NCBI RefSeq assembly: GCF_013694245.2
Contig: NZ_CP059322.2
Location: 1,298,001-1,362,000 of the forward strand
Length of the DNA: 64,000 nt
Origin: Micromonospora ferruginea
GTDB taxonomy: Bacteria > Actinomycetota > Actinomycetes > Mycobacteriales > Micromonosporaceae
Direction of reading: 5' to 3'
Position 1 is the stretch's first letter. Each line of letters begins with the position of its first letter. Under the pieces are notes generated by a model. It searched no databases, was not told where the DNA came from, and worked only from the letters and a program-made list of their open reading frames with translations. Shown here in pieces: positions 55,697 to 64,000 of the stretch. Made by a program: the position numbers and the translations under genes.

Positions 55697-56595
55697 CGGA
55701 AAGCCTCCACGGTGTGGTGTGCCGGCATGCTCGCGATCGAACGGTCCGCGCGTCCCATGTATGCGAGGACGAGATCCTCGACGCTGAGATGCTGGGCGTC
55801 CTTGAACGAATAGGGCAGCGCGCCCTGGGCGCGGACGACGAGCGTCTGCTGGTGGCCGTTGGACTCGTCCCGGATGACCTCCAGCTCGGGCGGCAGCCCG
55901 GCGAAGCTGCCGTGCGAGCCGATGAGGCGGTAGTGCTTGGCCACCAGGTCGTCGACGTCGCCGCTGACCTGGACCCGGCCCGCGGAGAGCACGATCAGGT
56001 GATCGCACACCCGCTCGAGATCCTCCAGGAGGTGCGAGGAGAGGATGACGCTGGCCGAGAGCTCGGCGACCGACTCCATCAGGCTCTGCAGGAAGCCGTG
56101 TCGGGCCAGCGGGTCGAGCGCGGCGACCGGCTCGTCGAAGATGAGCAGATCGGGGCGCTTGCCGGCGGCGAGTGCCAGGGCGAGCTGGGCGCGCTGGCCG
56201 CCGGAGAGGGAGCCCGCCTTCTGCGACGGGTTGAGTCCTAGCTGGCGGATGCGCCGCTCGGCCAGTGCGCCGTCCCACCGGGGGTTGAGCTTGGCGCCCA
56301 GCCGCATGTGCTCGGTGATGCTGAGCCCCGCGTAGACCGGGGTGTCCTGCGCGACGAAGCCGACCCGGGCCAGTTGCGACGCGTCGGCGGCGGGCGCCTC
56401 GCCGAGCACCCGGATGGTGCCCTCGGTGGGCTTGACGAGCCCCGACGTGAGCCCGAGCAGCGTGGACTTGCCGGCGCCGTTCGGCCCGACCAGGCCGATC
56501 ACCCGTCCGGTGGGGATCTTGAGGGTGCAGTCGGCCAGGGCCTGATGACGCCCGTATCGCTTGCCGAGCCCTTCGGTGTCGAGGACGAGGGTCAT
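55693..56595 (-). CDS. ABC transporter ATP-binding protein
   Basis: 300-residue ATPase with Walker A GPNGAGKST (about residue 40), signature LSGGQRAQLALA, Walker B LLIFDEPVAALDP and switch histidine in ILSSHLLEDLE. ATG at 56595 follows GGAGGTCCC. It is paralogous to the partial ATPase at the left edge of the window, down to the GLGKRYGRHQ start. Unlike the left operon it has no GntR gene of its own, but it has the same 11-bp upstream motif. It forms an operon with the permease. Confidence 0.95.
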   Translation of the reverse strand: MTLVLDTEGLGKRYGRHQALADCTLKIPTGRVIGLVGPNGAGKSTLLGLTSGLVKPTEGTIRVLGEAPAADASQLARVGFVAQDTPVYAGLSITEHMRLGAKLNPRWDGALAERRIRQLGLNPSQKAGSLSGGQRAQLALALAAGKRPDLLIFDEPVAALDPLARHGFLQSLMESVAELSASVILSSHLLEDLERVCDHLIVLSAGRVQVSGDVDDLVAKHYRLIGSHGSFAGLPPELEVIRDESNGHQQTLVVRAQGALPYSFKDAQHLSVEDLVLAYMGRADRSIASMPAHHTVEAFR

Positions 56596-56736
56596 TGCGG
56601 GACCTCCATGGCGGATCGAAGTGTGGTCATGTCGTGGTCTCGGCTGCCGCCGACCTCTGACCGCCGGCGACCCCACGTGCGGCGCTCGGCGGAGCCGCGG
56701 GGAAAACGATCACCGTGCCACCCCCGTTGTACTACG

Positions 56737-56747
56737 CTCATAGCACT
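56737..56747 (-). promoter_or_regulatory. Candidate operator shared by both ABC transporter operons (right copy)
   Basis: CTCATAGCACT, identical to 771-781. On the minus strand it immediately follows CTATAG (46-51 of the 56700s), about 20 bases after TTGACG (plus-strand CGTCAA, 56772-56777), so it overlaps the start region of the ATPase-permease transcript. It fits a repressor site, with the left-edge GntR protein as candidate ligand. Confidence 0.45.
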
Positions 56748-56793
56748 ATAGAACACTAAGCCTGCGGCGAGCGTCAAGCGCCCGGAAACGACG

Positions 56794-56830
56794 ACACGAG
56801 GCCGGAACCGCGACGGTTCCGGCCTCGTGT
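56794..56830 (-). terminator. Strong terminator after the ABC exporter gene
   Basis: 17-bp perfect stem, arms ACACGAGGCCGGAACCG (56794-56810) and CGGTTCCGGCCTCGTGT (56814-56830), loop CGA. It is 12 bases beyond the minus-strand stop at 56842. Confidence 0.9.
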
Positions 56831-56841
56831 GCGAGCGACGA

Positions 56842-58761
56842 TCAGGACGTGGGGCCCACCTGCAGCGGCGAGCCCGACTGCGGGGCGAACTGGGTGCGGT
56901 AGAGGTCGGCGTAGAGACCACCGGCGGCCCGCAGTGACTCGTGCGTACCGCGCTCGCGGACCCGGCCCTCGTCGAGCACGACGATCTGGTCGGCGTCGCG
57001 GACCGTGGCGAGCCGGTGCGCGATGACCAGCGAGGTGCGGCCGGCCAGCGCGGTCGCCAGCGCCTGCTGGATCGCCGCCTCGGACTCCGCGTCCAGGTGC
57101 GCGGTCGCCTCGTCGAGCACCACGATCGGGGGAGACTTGAGCAGCACCCGAGCGAGGGCGAGACGCTGCTTCTCGCCGCCGGACAGCCGGTAGCCGCGGT
57201 CGCCCACCACCGTGTCCAGCCCGTCGGGCAGCGCCAGGATCATGTCCCAGATGCGGGCCGCGGTACAGGCCCGGACGATGTCCTCGGTCGAGGCTTCCGG
57301 ATCCGCGTACGCGAGGTTGGCGCGGATCGTGTCGTGGAACAGATGGGCGTCCTGGGACACGACGCCGACCGTCGACCGCAGCGAGCCCAGCGTCAGGTCG
57401 CGCACGTCGTGCCCGGCGACGCGCACCACGCCGTCCACCGGGTCGTAGAGCCGCGGGACGAGATGGGTGATCGTGCTCTTGCCCGCGCCGGACGGCCCCA
57501 CCAGGGCGGTGAGCTTGCCGGCCGGAACCTCGAAGCTCACGTCCCGCAGGATCCACGGCTGCTCCTGCGCCTCGGCCGCGGTGCGGGTGTGCGTCTCCAA
57601 CGACGGGATCGACACCTCGGTGGCCGCCGGGTAGCGGAACGACACCGCGTCGAACACGATCTCCGGCGCCGGGTCGCCCTCCGCCGGAGCGGGCAGCGCG
57701 CGGGCGTTCGGACGTTCGCGCAGCAGCGGCTGGAGGTCCATGAGCTCGAAGACCCGATCGAAGCTGACCACCGCGGCGATCACGTTGCGCTGCATGCTGG
57801 TGAGCTGGTTGATCGGGCCGTACAGCCGCATGAGCAGCGCCAGCAGCGCGACGAGGGTGCCGATCTGCAGCACCCCGTCGATCACCAGCGCGCCGCCCAT
57901 CCCGTAGACGAGCGCGGTGGTGCAGGCGGTCAGCAGCGTGGTCGACATGAAGAACAGCCGCCCGTAGACGTCCTGGCGCACGAAGATGTCGCGGACCCGG
58001 GCCGCCCGCGCCGCGAAGCCGCCGGCCTCCCGGTCCGGGTCGCCGTAGAGTTGGGCGAGCATCGCGCCGGAGACGTTGAACCGCTCGTTCATCATCGAAC
58101 TCATCGCGGCGTCCTGCTGCATGCCCTCGCGGATGAGCCGCTGCACCCGCCGGCCCAGCAGCTTCGCCGGCAGGAAGAAGATCGGGACCGTCACCAGGGC
58201 GGCCAGCGTGACCTGCCAGGACAGCGCGAACATCGCCGCCAGCACCAGGGCGACGGTCAGCACGATGGACAGCGACTGGGCCAGCACCGAGGTCAGGGCC
58301 TGCTGCGCGCCGATGATGTCGGTGTTCAACCGGCTCACCAGCGACCCGGTCTGCACCCGGGTGAAGAACGCCAGCGGCTGCCGCTGCACGTGCCGGAAGG
58401 CCGCCGTCCGCAGCTCGTAGACGAGCCCCTGACCGACCCGGGCCGAGAACAGTGTCTGCACGAAGATCGCCGCCACGTCCACCAGGGCCAGCCCGACCAG
58501 CAGCAGGCTGAGCTCCACCACCACGCGCAGGTGCTGCCCGGTGATGCCGTCGTCGATGATGCGCTTGAGCACCAGCGGCCCGGCCGCGGCGATGACGGCG
58601 CTGACCGTGGTGGCCAGCAGGACCACGGCGAGCGACCCGCGCCGGCGCTTGGCGTAGGGCAGGATCCGGCGGACCGTGCCGGCCTTGATCTTCTGCCGCG
58701 TGAGGTTCTCGTCGTACAGCCGGGCCCGCATGCTGCCCGCCGCGGGCATCCGCGCGGTCAC
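56842..58761 (-). CDS. ABC exporter, fused transmembrane and ATPase domains
   Basis: 639-residue half-transporter of the MsbA/multidrug type. The six-span membrane domain covers about residues 35-330 (RRILPYAKRRRGSLAVVLLA at its start). The nucleotide-binding domain covers about 385-625, with Walker A GPSGAGKST, Q-loop GVVSQD, signature LSGGEKQRLALAR, Walker B IVVLDEAT and H-loop IAHRL. It is expected to work as a homodimer. Similar exporters occur in ramoplanin-type and glycopeptide clusters and probably move the mature peptide out. The GTG at 58761 overlaps the stop of the upstream hydrolase gene; ATGs four and ten codons in are alternatives. A strong hairpin follows the stop. Confidence 0.93.
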   Translation of the reverse strand: MTARMPAAGSMRARLYDENLTRQKIKAGTVRRILPYAKRRRGSLAVVLLATTVSAVIAAAGPLVLKRIIDDGITGQHLRVVVELSLLLVGLALVDVAAIFVQTLFSARVGQGLVYELRTAAFRHVQRQPLAFFTRVQTGSLVSRLNTDIIGAQQALTSVLAQSLSIVLTVALVLAAMFALSWQVTLAALVTVPIFFLPAKLLGRRVQRLIREGMQQDAAMSSMMNERFNVSGAMLAQLYGDPDREAGGFAARAARVRDIFVRQDVYGRLFFMSTTLLTACTTALVYGMGGALVIDGVLQIGTLVALLALLMRLYGPINQLTSMQRNVIAAVVSFDRVFELMDLQPLLRERPNARALPAPAEGDPAPEIVFDAVSFRYPAATEVSIPSLETHTRTAAEAQEQPWILRDVSFEVPAGKLTALVGPSGAGKSTITHLVPRLYDPVDGVVRVAGHDVRDLTLGSLRSTVGVVSQDAHLFHDTIRANLAYADPEASTEDIVRACTAARIWDMILALPDGLDTVVGDRGYRLSGGEKQRLALARVLLKSPPIVVLDEATAHLDAESEAAIQQALATALAGRTSLVIAHRLATVRDADQIVVLDEGRVRERGTHESLRAAGGLYADLYRTQFAPQSGSPLQVGPTS

Positions 58762-59600
58762 CGGACGCCGCCGGCCCGGCTCACGGCGGCGCGACCGACC
58801 GCGTGCTTGCCGAGGAAGTCGAGCATCGCCTCGTTGAACACCTCCGGCCGCTCCAGATGCCCGAGGTGGCCGCAGTCCGGGATCTCGACGAAGTCGCAGC
58901 CCGGGATGGCGGCGGCGACCTCGGCGCCCAGGTGCGGCGGGCTCACCACGTCGTCGGTGAAGGCGATCACCCGGCAGGGCGCGGTGACGGCGGCCAGGTC
59001 GGCCGTCCGGTCCGTCGCGGTGTCGATCCACACCTGACCGTTGGGCTCGCCCGGCTCGTAGGTCAGCTCGAACAGGTCCAGCCACTCCGCGACCGCGGCG
59101 TCGTTGTTCACGGTCGCCGGCGACAGCATCTCGAAGACCGTCCGCACCGCGCGGTATCCGGCCGGGAGTTGGATGCCGCTCTCCCGCAACGCCACGTCGG
59201 CCGCGTCCTGGGCCAGCCGCGCGCGATCGGCGCGGGACCGGGTCGCCACCAGGACGGCGCTGGTGAACAGCTCCGGATCGGTGGCCAGGAGCCGCTGCAC
59301 GATCAGGCCCCCCAGCGACAGTCCGACGACGTGGCACCCGCGCAGGTCCAACGCCTCCACCAGGCCCCGCGTGTCGGCGACCAGATCCTCCAGCGCGTAC
59401 CGGCCCGGCGGCACGTCGGACGGCGCGATGCCGCGGTTGTCGAAGGTCACCGTCCGATAGCCGGCCGCCCGCAGCGCGGGGGTCTGGTACATGTCCCAGA
59501 CCTGGGCCGAGGCGCCCGAACCCATCACGAGCAGAACCGGGTCACCGGTGCCGGAAATGGTGTACGAGAGCCGGATCCCGTTGCTCTTCACATACGCCAT
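58758..59600 (-). CDS. Alpha/beta hydrolase
   Basis: 280-residue alpha/beta-hydrolase-fold protein. The nucleophile is S95 in VVGLSLGGLI, an acid candidate is in FTDDVVSP, and the histidine is in DCGHLGHLERPE. The oxyanion strand reads LLVMGSGAS. Possible roles are type II editing thioesterase, hydrolytic tailoring or peptide processing; sequence alone does not decide, and the GLSLGG motif differs from the usual type II thioesterase GHSMG. It is translationally coupled to the exporter (GTGA overlap) and is transcribed divergently from NRPS-C across the StrR box at 59726. Confidence 0.88.
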   Translation of the reverse strand: MAYVKSNGIRLSYTISGTGDPVLLVMGSGASAQVWDMYQTPALRAAGYRTVTFDNRGIAPSDVPPGRYALEDLVADTRGLVEALDLRGCHVVGLSLGGLIVQRLLATDPELFTSAVLVATRSRADRARLAQDAADVALRESGIQLPAGYRAVRTVFEMLSPATVNNDAAVAEWLDLFELTYEPGEPNGQVWIDTATDRTADLAAVTAPCRVIAFTDDVVSPPHLGAEVAAAIPGCDFVEIPDCGHLGHLERPEVFNEAMLDFLGKHAVGRAAVSRAGGVR

Positions 59601-59725
59601 GGCACATTGTCAATCTGCGTCGAAGTCACCGGTGCTCTCCAATATCGGGTCGACGGTAATCGGCGGCGGACGCGGTCACTATGGCACCAAGGCAGGCTGT
59701 GCGGATCACCCGTGCGCGGGGGTGC

Positions 59726-59754
59726 GTTCGACTGCTTCGAGGCAGCGGTCGAAC
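59726..59754 (+). promoter_or_regulatory. StrR-type activator box upstream of NRPS-C
   Basis: GTTCGACTG, 11-bp spacer, CGGTCGAAC: both arms are identical to those of the box at 1021-1049, with a different spacer sequence. It lies in the 409-bp divergent gap (59601-60009) between the hydrolase and NRPS-C. Apart from this box and the promoter at 59768 I see no gene in the gap. Confidence 0.85.
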
Positions 59755-59767
59755 ACCGTGCACACGC

Positions 59768-59797
59768 TTGTCACACCGCGCTGAGCAGGCCAGAGTG
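59768..59797 (+). promoter_or_regulatory. Putative promoter of NRPS-C
   Basis: TTGTCA (59768-59773), 18-base spacer, AGAGTG (59792-59797): the same hexamers and spacing as the mbtH/NRPS-A promoter at 1064-1093, 14 bases after the StrR box (15 in the other case). It leaves a leader of about 205 bases before the NRPS-C start. Confidence 0.55.
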
Positions 59798-60009
59798 GCG
59801 GCTGGACGGTCGGCCGCCGAGTGCGGACGCACCCTGGCCGCCGGCGGTGGAAACGTGGTGCGTGCCGATCCGGCGCCGGAGATGCCGCGACCGCGCAACT
59901 GATGACGACAATCGCCTGGTCGGCGACCAGGCGACCTTTGTTGAGTCGCCCGACGGCTGCTTGCCGCCGCCGCTCGCGGCGAAATCGTCCAGCGATCGGG
60001 AGAACGAGA

Positions 60010-63000
60010 ATGGTTGTGCTGGGGAACGAGCCGGGAGCACCCGTCGCCGATCGACCGGCCGGCGGCCGGGCTGTGGGGAACGGCCGCTCGCCCGAGGTCC
60101 GCGACGTCCCGGAGCAGGCCTGGCCGCGTCCCGGCGCCACCTCGCTCAGCCGGCACGACGACGCGCTGCTGCGCGCGCTCGCGTCCCGCTACGCCGTGAG
60201 CGCCGGTGACGTCCTCGTCGCCGCCACCGGGCTGGCCGTGGGCGGGCGCACCGGCGACGACGGCGTCGACCTGGCCGTACCCTCGCGCGGGGCCGGCCGC
60301 GTACGGCTCCCGCTCGACCCGCGGATGTCCGTGGCCGACTACGTCTACTGCAGCGCCCACGCCCGTGCCGCGACCGGCGGAGACCGCCGTGACGCGACGG
60401 CGGAGGTGCACCTGACCGAGCCGGCGAGCCCACCGCCCGGCGCGTCCGGCGCGTGGCAGGAACTCGACACCTCCGTGCGCGCGGTGCTCGGCTGGCTCGC
60501 CACCGCGCCCACCGCCGCACCGATCGGCGGCCCGCCCGGCACCGGAGGCGTCGACTCCTGCCTGGACCTGTTCCACGAGTGGGTGGCCCGCACCCCGGAC
60601 GCCCCGGCGGTGCTCGGCGACGACCTGCGCGTCACCTACGCCGAGCTCGACGAGCGGGCGGACCGGCTGGCGCGGCTGCTCGACGAGGAGGGCGTGCGGG
60701 CCGGTGACCCGGTCGCGGCGGTGCTCGACCGCGGCCTGCCGGTGGTGGTCGCGTGGCTCGCGGTGTGGAAGCTCGGCGCCCTCTTCGTCCCGGTGGACCC
60801 GCAGGTCCCCGAGGAACGGCTGCGACTGGTGCTCACCGACTCCGGCGCCGGCCTGGTGATCACCGCCGGCGGGCCGGCCGCGCTCGTCCGCGAGGCCGCC
60901 GACGCCACACCCGTCCTGGCGCTCGACGACCCGGCCGTCGAGACGCGGCTCGCGGCAGCCACCGGAGCGGAGACGCCCGGAACCGGGGTGCGCTCACCGC
61001 TGCAGGCCGCCTACGTGACGTACACCTCGGGGTCGACGGGCCGGCCGAAGGGCGTCGTGCTCCCGCACGGCGGGCTGACCCGGCTGGCCGAGATCCAGGT
61101 GACGCGGTTTGGTGCCGGACCGGGCGCCCGCGTGCTGCAGTTCGCCTCGATCGGCTTCGACGGCGCGCTGGCCGAGCTGAGCATGGCACTGTGCACGGGC
61201 GCGGCGCTGGTCGTGGCGGACTCCCGTGCGCTGCTGCCGGGCGCGGACCTGACCGGCATCGTCGCCCGGCACGCGGTCACCCACCTCACCGTGCCGCCGG
61301 CCGTGCTGGCCGTGCTGGAACCCGCCGACCTGTCCCCGGTGACGACGCTGATCTCGGCCGGCGAGGCGATGGACGCCGAGCTGGTCGCGCGGTGGAGCGA
61401 GGGGCGTGCCTTCTTCAACGGCTACGGCCCGACCGAGACGACGGTCGCGGCCACGGTGTCCCCGCCGCTGCGCGCCGGCGACGAACCGGCCATCGGCGGG
61501 CCCGTCCCACGTACCCGGGTGTTCGTCCTGGACGACGAGCTGCGCCCGGTGCCGACCGGCGCGCCCGGCGAGCTCTACGTCTCCGGCGCGGGCCTGGCCT
61601 GGGGCTACCTCGGCCGGACCGGCCTCACCGGCGAACGCTTCGTGGCCTCGCCCTTCGGCGTCGGCGAGCGCCTCTACCGGACCGGTGACCGGGTGCGGTG
61701 GAACGAGGAGGGCCGGCTGGTGTTCGCCGGTCGCGCCGACGACCAGGTCAAGATCCGTGGCTTCCGGGTCGAGCCGGGGGAGAGTCGGGCGGCGGTCACC
61801 GCGCACCCGGCGGTACGGCAGGCCGCGGTGGTGGTGCGCACGGACGCGGACCGGGAGGCGCAGCTCGTGGCCTACGTGGTCGCCGACGGCCCGACCGACG
61901 ACCTGCGCGAGTTCGTGGCCGCCCGGCTGCCGCACTATCTGGTGCCCGCCGCGGTGGTTCGGCTGGTCGAGCTGCCCCGCACCGTCAACGGCAAGGTCGA
62001 CCGGGCGGCACTGCCCGCGCCCGAGTACGAGGCGGCACCGGCCGGGCGTCCGCCGGCCGACGCCCGGGAGGCCGCCGTGCGCACCGCCTTCGCCGACGTG
62101 CTCAAGGTCCCCACCGTCGGCGCGGACGACGACTTCTTCGCCCTCGGCGGCCACTCGCTGCTCGCCACCCGGCTCGCGGCCCGGCTGCGCCCGGTGCTCG
62201 GCCCCGGCCTCGGGCTGGCCGAGATCTTCGCCGCGCCGACCCCGGCCGGACTGGCCGCGCTGGTGCCCGCCGAGGCCGCGCCCCGACCGGCGCTGACCGG
62301 GCGGCCCCGGCCCGGGCGGCTGCCCCTGTCCTTCGCCCAGCACCGGCTCTGGCTGGTCGACCGGCTCGAAGGCGCGAACGCCGGCTACAACCTCCCGGTG
62401 GTGCTGCGGCTCGGCGGCGACCTGAACCGCGGCGCGCTGGCCACCGCGCTGCGCGACGTGATCGTGCGGCACGAGCCGTTGCGCACGCTGCTGGTGGACG
62501 AGGACGGGCAGCCATACCAGCAGATCGTCGAACCCGACTCCCTCGACTGGAACCTCACCGTCGCCGACCTGCGCGGCGCCCCCGCCCCGCGGGTGGCGGA
62601 GGCGATCGACCAGGCCGCCCGGCAGGTCTTCGACCTGGCCCGCGAGGTGCCGATCCGGGCCACGCTGCTGGACACCGGCACCTTCCCGGCCGACCTGGCG
62701 GGCGAGGTCGTCGAGGCCGCCACGGGCGAGCTCGGCCTGACCGCCGGACCCGCCGCACCGCTCGCCACGACCGGCGACGACGCCGTGCTCGTGCTGGTGG
62801 TGCACCACACCGCCGTGGACGGCTGGTCGATGGAACCGCTGGCCCGCGACCTGTCCCACGCCTACGCCGCCCGGGTCGCCGGGCACGCCCCGGACTGGCG
62901 ACCCCTTCCCGCCCGGTACGCCGACTACGTCCTCTGGCAGCGCGAGCTGCTCGGTGCCGAGACCGATCCGGGTAGCGTGGTCTCCGGGCAGCTCGCCTAC

Positions 63001-64000
63001 TGGCGGGACGCGCTGGCCGGGGCGCCGGAGGAACTGGACCTGCCGTACGACCACCCGCGCCCCGCCGTGCCCAGCCACCGCGGCCACACCGTGCCGCTGG
63101 CCGTCCCCGCCGAGGTGCACCGTGCCCTCGCCGAGACGGCCCGCGCCGAGGGCACCACCCTCGCCATGGCCCTGCACGCCGCGCTCGCGGTCCTGCTGTC
63201 CCGGCTCGGCGCGGGCACCGACATCCCGATCGGCTCGGCCGTCGCCGGGCGCACCGAGGCCGGCCTGGAGGACCTGGTCGGTTGCTTCCTCAACAACCTC
63301 GTCATCCGCACCGACGTGAGCGGAGACCCCACCTTCCGGCACCTGCTGGCCCGGGTCCGCGACCGCGGCCTGAGCGCCCTCGCGCACCAGGACGTGCCGT
63401 TCGAGCGGCTGGTGGAGGAGCTGGCACCGGGCCGGGTCCTCGCCCGCCACCCGCTGTTCCAGGTCGGGCTCACCGTCCAGAACGTCGAGCGGGCGGCGCT
63501 GCACCTGACCGGGGTGACCGCGGGCGGCGCCGCCCGCGCCGGCGCGCTCGCCTTCGCCGCCCGCTTCGACCTCGACCTGTCCGTCGGCGAGACCTTCGAC
63601 GCGCAGGGTCGCCCCGCGGGCCTGCGCGGCGGGCTGACGGCCGCCGCCGACCTGTTCGAGCGGGCGACCGCCGAGCGGCTGGCGGAACGCTGGCAACTCC
63701 TGCTGGGCCACCTCGCCACGGACCCGGACTCGCCCCTGCACTCCGCCGACGTGCGCACCCCGGCCGAGCGGGAGCTGGTCGCCGGTTGGGAGCGGGCGCC
63801 GCAGATCGAGGTACGCCGCACCGGCCTCGAACTCTTCGAGGACTGGGCGGATCGCGCCCCGGACGCCCCGGCCGTGCTCGGCGACGACCTGACGGTGTCC
63901 TACGCGGATCTCGACGCGCGGGCCAACCGGCTGGCGCACGTCCTGACCGGTCGTGGGCTGGCCGCCGGCTCGACGGTCGCCGTCCTGCTCGGCCGCGGGC
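60010..64000 (+). CDS. NRPS-C, initiating synthetase (partial, runs off right edge)
   Basis: Open frame from ATG 60010 (GGGAGA at 59997-60002) to the window end without a stop, at least 1,330 codons. Domains: an N-terminal region of about 175 residues resembling a decayed C-domain remnant; an A domain (about 60590-62020) with [30 protein letters not shown] and NGKVDRA; T (LGGHSLL near 62140); C (about 62310-63720, HHTAVDG near 62803); then the start of a second A domain at about 63820. The first A-domain specificity residues read DGLTIAGVA, which I cannot assign. A 25-30 residue insert precedes the C-domain His motif (about 62680-62775). Lacking a working upstream C domain, it is the likely starter of the assembly line feeding NRPS-A. 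Its StrR box and promoter match those of mbtH/NRPS-A. Confidence 0.92.
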   Translation, partial: MVVLGNEPGAPVADRPAGGRAVGNGRSPEVRDVPEQAWPRPGATSLSRHDDALLRALASRYAVSAGDVLVAATGLAVGGRTGDDGVDLAVPSRGAGRVRLPLDPRMSVADYVYCSAHARAATGGDRRDATAEVHLTEPASPPPGASGAWQELDTSVRAVLGWLATAPTAAPIGGPPGTGGVDSCLDLFHEWVARTPDAPAVLGDDLRVTYAELDERADRLARLLDEEGVRAGDPVAAVLDRGLPVVVAWLAVWKLGALFVPVDPQVPEERLRLVLTDSGAGLVITAGGPAALVREAADATPVLALDDPAVETRLAAATGAETPGTGVRSPLQAAYVTYTSGSTGRPKGVVLPHGGLTRLAEIQVTRFGAGPGARVLQFASIGFDGALAELSMALCTGAALVVADSRALLPGADLTGIVARHAVTHLTVPPAVLAVLEPADLSPVTTLISAGEAMDAELVARWSEGRAFFNGYGPTETTVAATVSPPLRAGDEPAIGGPVPRTRVFVLDDELRPVPTGAPGELYVSGAGLAWGYLGRTGLTGERFVASPFGVGERLYRTGDRVRWNEEGRLVFAGRADDQVKIRGFRVEPGESRAAVTAHPAVRQAAVVVRTDADREAQLVAYVVADGPTDDLREFVAARLPHYLVPAAVVRLVELPRTVNGKVDRAALPAPEYEAAPAGRPPADAREAAVRTAFADVLKVPTVGADDDFFALGGHSLLATRLAARLRPVLGPGLGLAEIFAAPTPAGLAALVPAEAAPRPALTGRPRPGRLPLSFAQHRLWLVDRLEGANAGYNLPVVLRLGGDLNRGALATALRDVIVRHEPLRTLLVDEDGQPYQQIVEPDSLDWNLTVADLRGAPAPRVAEAIDQAARQVFDLAREVPIRATLLDTGTFPADLAGEVVEAATGELGLTAGPAAPLATTGDDAVLVLVVHHTAVDGWSMEPLARDLSHAYAARVAGHAPDWRPLPARYADYVLWQRELLGAETDPGSVVSGQLAYWRDALAGAPEELDLPYDHPRPAVPSHRGHTVPLAVPAEVHRALAETARAEGTTLAMALHAALAVLLSRLGAGTDIPIGSAVAGRTEAGLEDLVGCFLNNLVIRTDVSGDPTFRHLLARVRDRGLSALAHQDVPFERLVEELAPGRVLARHPLFQVGLTVQNVERAALHLTGVTAGGAARAGALAFAARFDLDLSVGETFDAQGRPAGLRGGLTAAADLFERATAERLAERWQLLLGHLATDPDSPLHSADVRTPAERELVAGWERAPQIEVRRTGLELFEDWADRAPDAPAVLGDDLTVSYADLDARANRLAHVLTGRGLAAGSTVAVLLGRG

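Overview
The window is very GC-rich, with strong third-position G/C bias, GTG/TTG starts and many ATGA/GTGA stop-start overlaps. The gene families present (StrR-type regulators, Hpg and Dpg pathways, CmlA-type hydroxylase, MbtH, giant NRPSs) point to a filamentous actinomycete. Micromonosporaceae or a glycopeptide-producing genus is plausible, but the genus is my inference. Essentially the whole window is one nonribosomal peptide biosynthetic gene cluster that runs off the right edge.

Layout. 1-747: a minus-strand GntR regulator and ABC ATPase (cut by the left edge). 1021-1397: a canonical StrR box, a promoter and mbtH. 1765-17540: NRPS-A, five modules. 17537-36775: NRPS-B, six modules plus thioesterase. 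36982-39068: FADH2-dependent halogenase and flavin reductase. 39264-40289: first StrR-type regulator. 40501-44457: dpgA-B-C-D, making 3,5-dihydroxyphenylglycine (Dpg). 44515-46101 (minus): CmlA-type diiron beta-hydroxylase. 46348-48311: cation/proton antiporter and GTP cyclohydrolase I. 48551-51963: hydroxymandelate synthase and a fused hydroxymandelate oxidase/aminotransferase, making 4-hydroxyphenylglycine (Hpg). 52074-53057: second StrR-type regulator. 53176-54624: a CmlA-like protein that has lost its iron ligands. 54710-56595 (minus): ABC-2 permease and ATPase, paralogous to the left-edge transporter. 56842-59600 (minus): ABC exporter and alpha/beta hydrolase. 60010 to beyond 64000: NRPS-C, which starts with adenylation-thiolation and is therefore the likely initiation protein.

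How it fits together. Assuming colinearity NRPS-C > NRPS-A > NRPS-B, the product has at least 13 residues. Specificity residues read by eye give Asp-Asp-X1-(D)X2-Thr from NRPS-A and Asp-Asn-X1-(D)X2-Tyr/Bht-like-Phe from NRPS-B, after at least two residues from NRPS-C. X1 and X2 are non-canonical codes, each used twice; since complete Hpg-specific and Dpg-specific pathways are encoded, they are candidates for the arylglycines. Ring halogenation and beta-hydroxylation enzymes are present. There are no P450 cross-linking enzymes, X domain, glycosyltransferases or vanHAX-type genes here, so it is not a glycopeptide cluster. I do not recognise it as a cluster for a known compound. StrR-type operators (GTTCGAC-type halves, N11 spacing) occur at the NRPS-A, NRPS-C, first-regulator and antiporter/hydroxylase promoters, suggesting a single regulon.

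Sequence quality caveat: NRPS-A and NRPS-B are broken by single-base deficits, nearly all in G runs and mostly inside two near-identical 1,361-bp repeats. They read as assembly/homopolymer errors rather than real pseudogenes.
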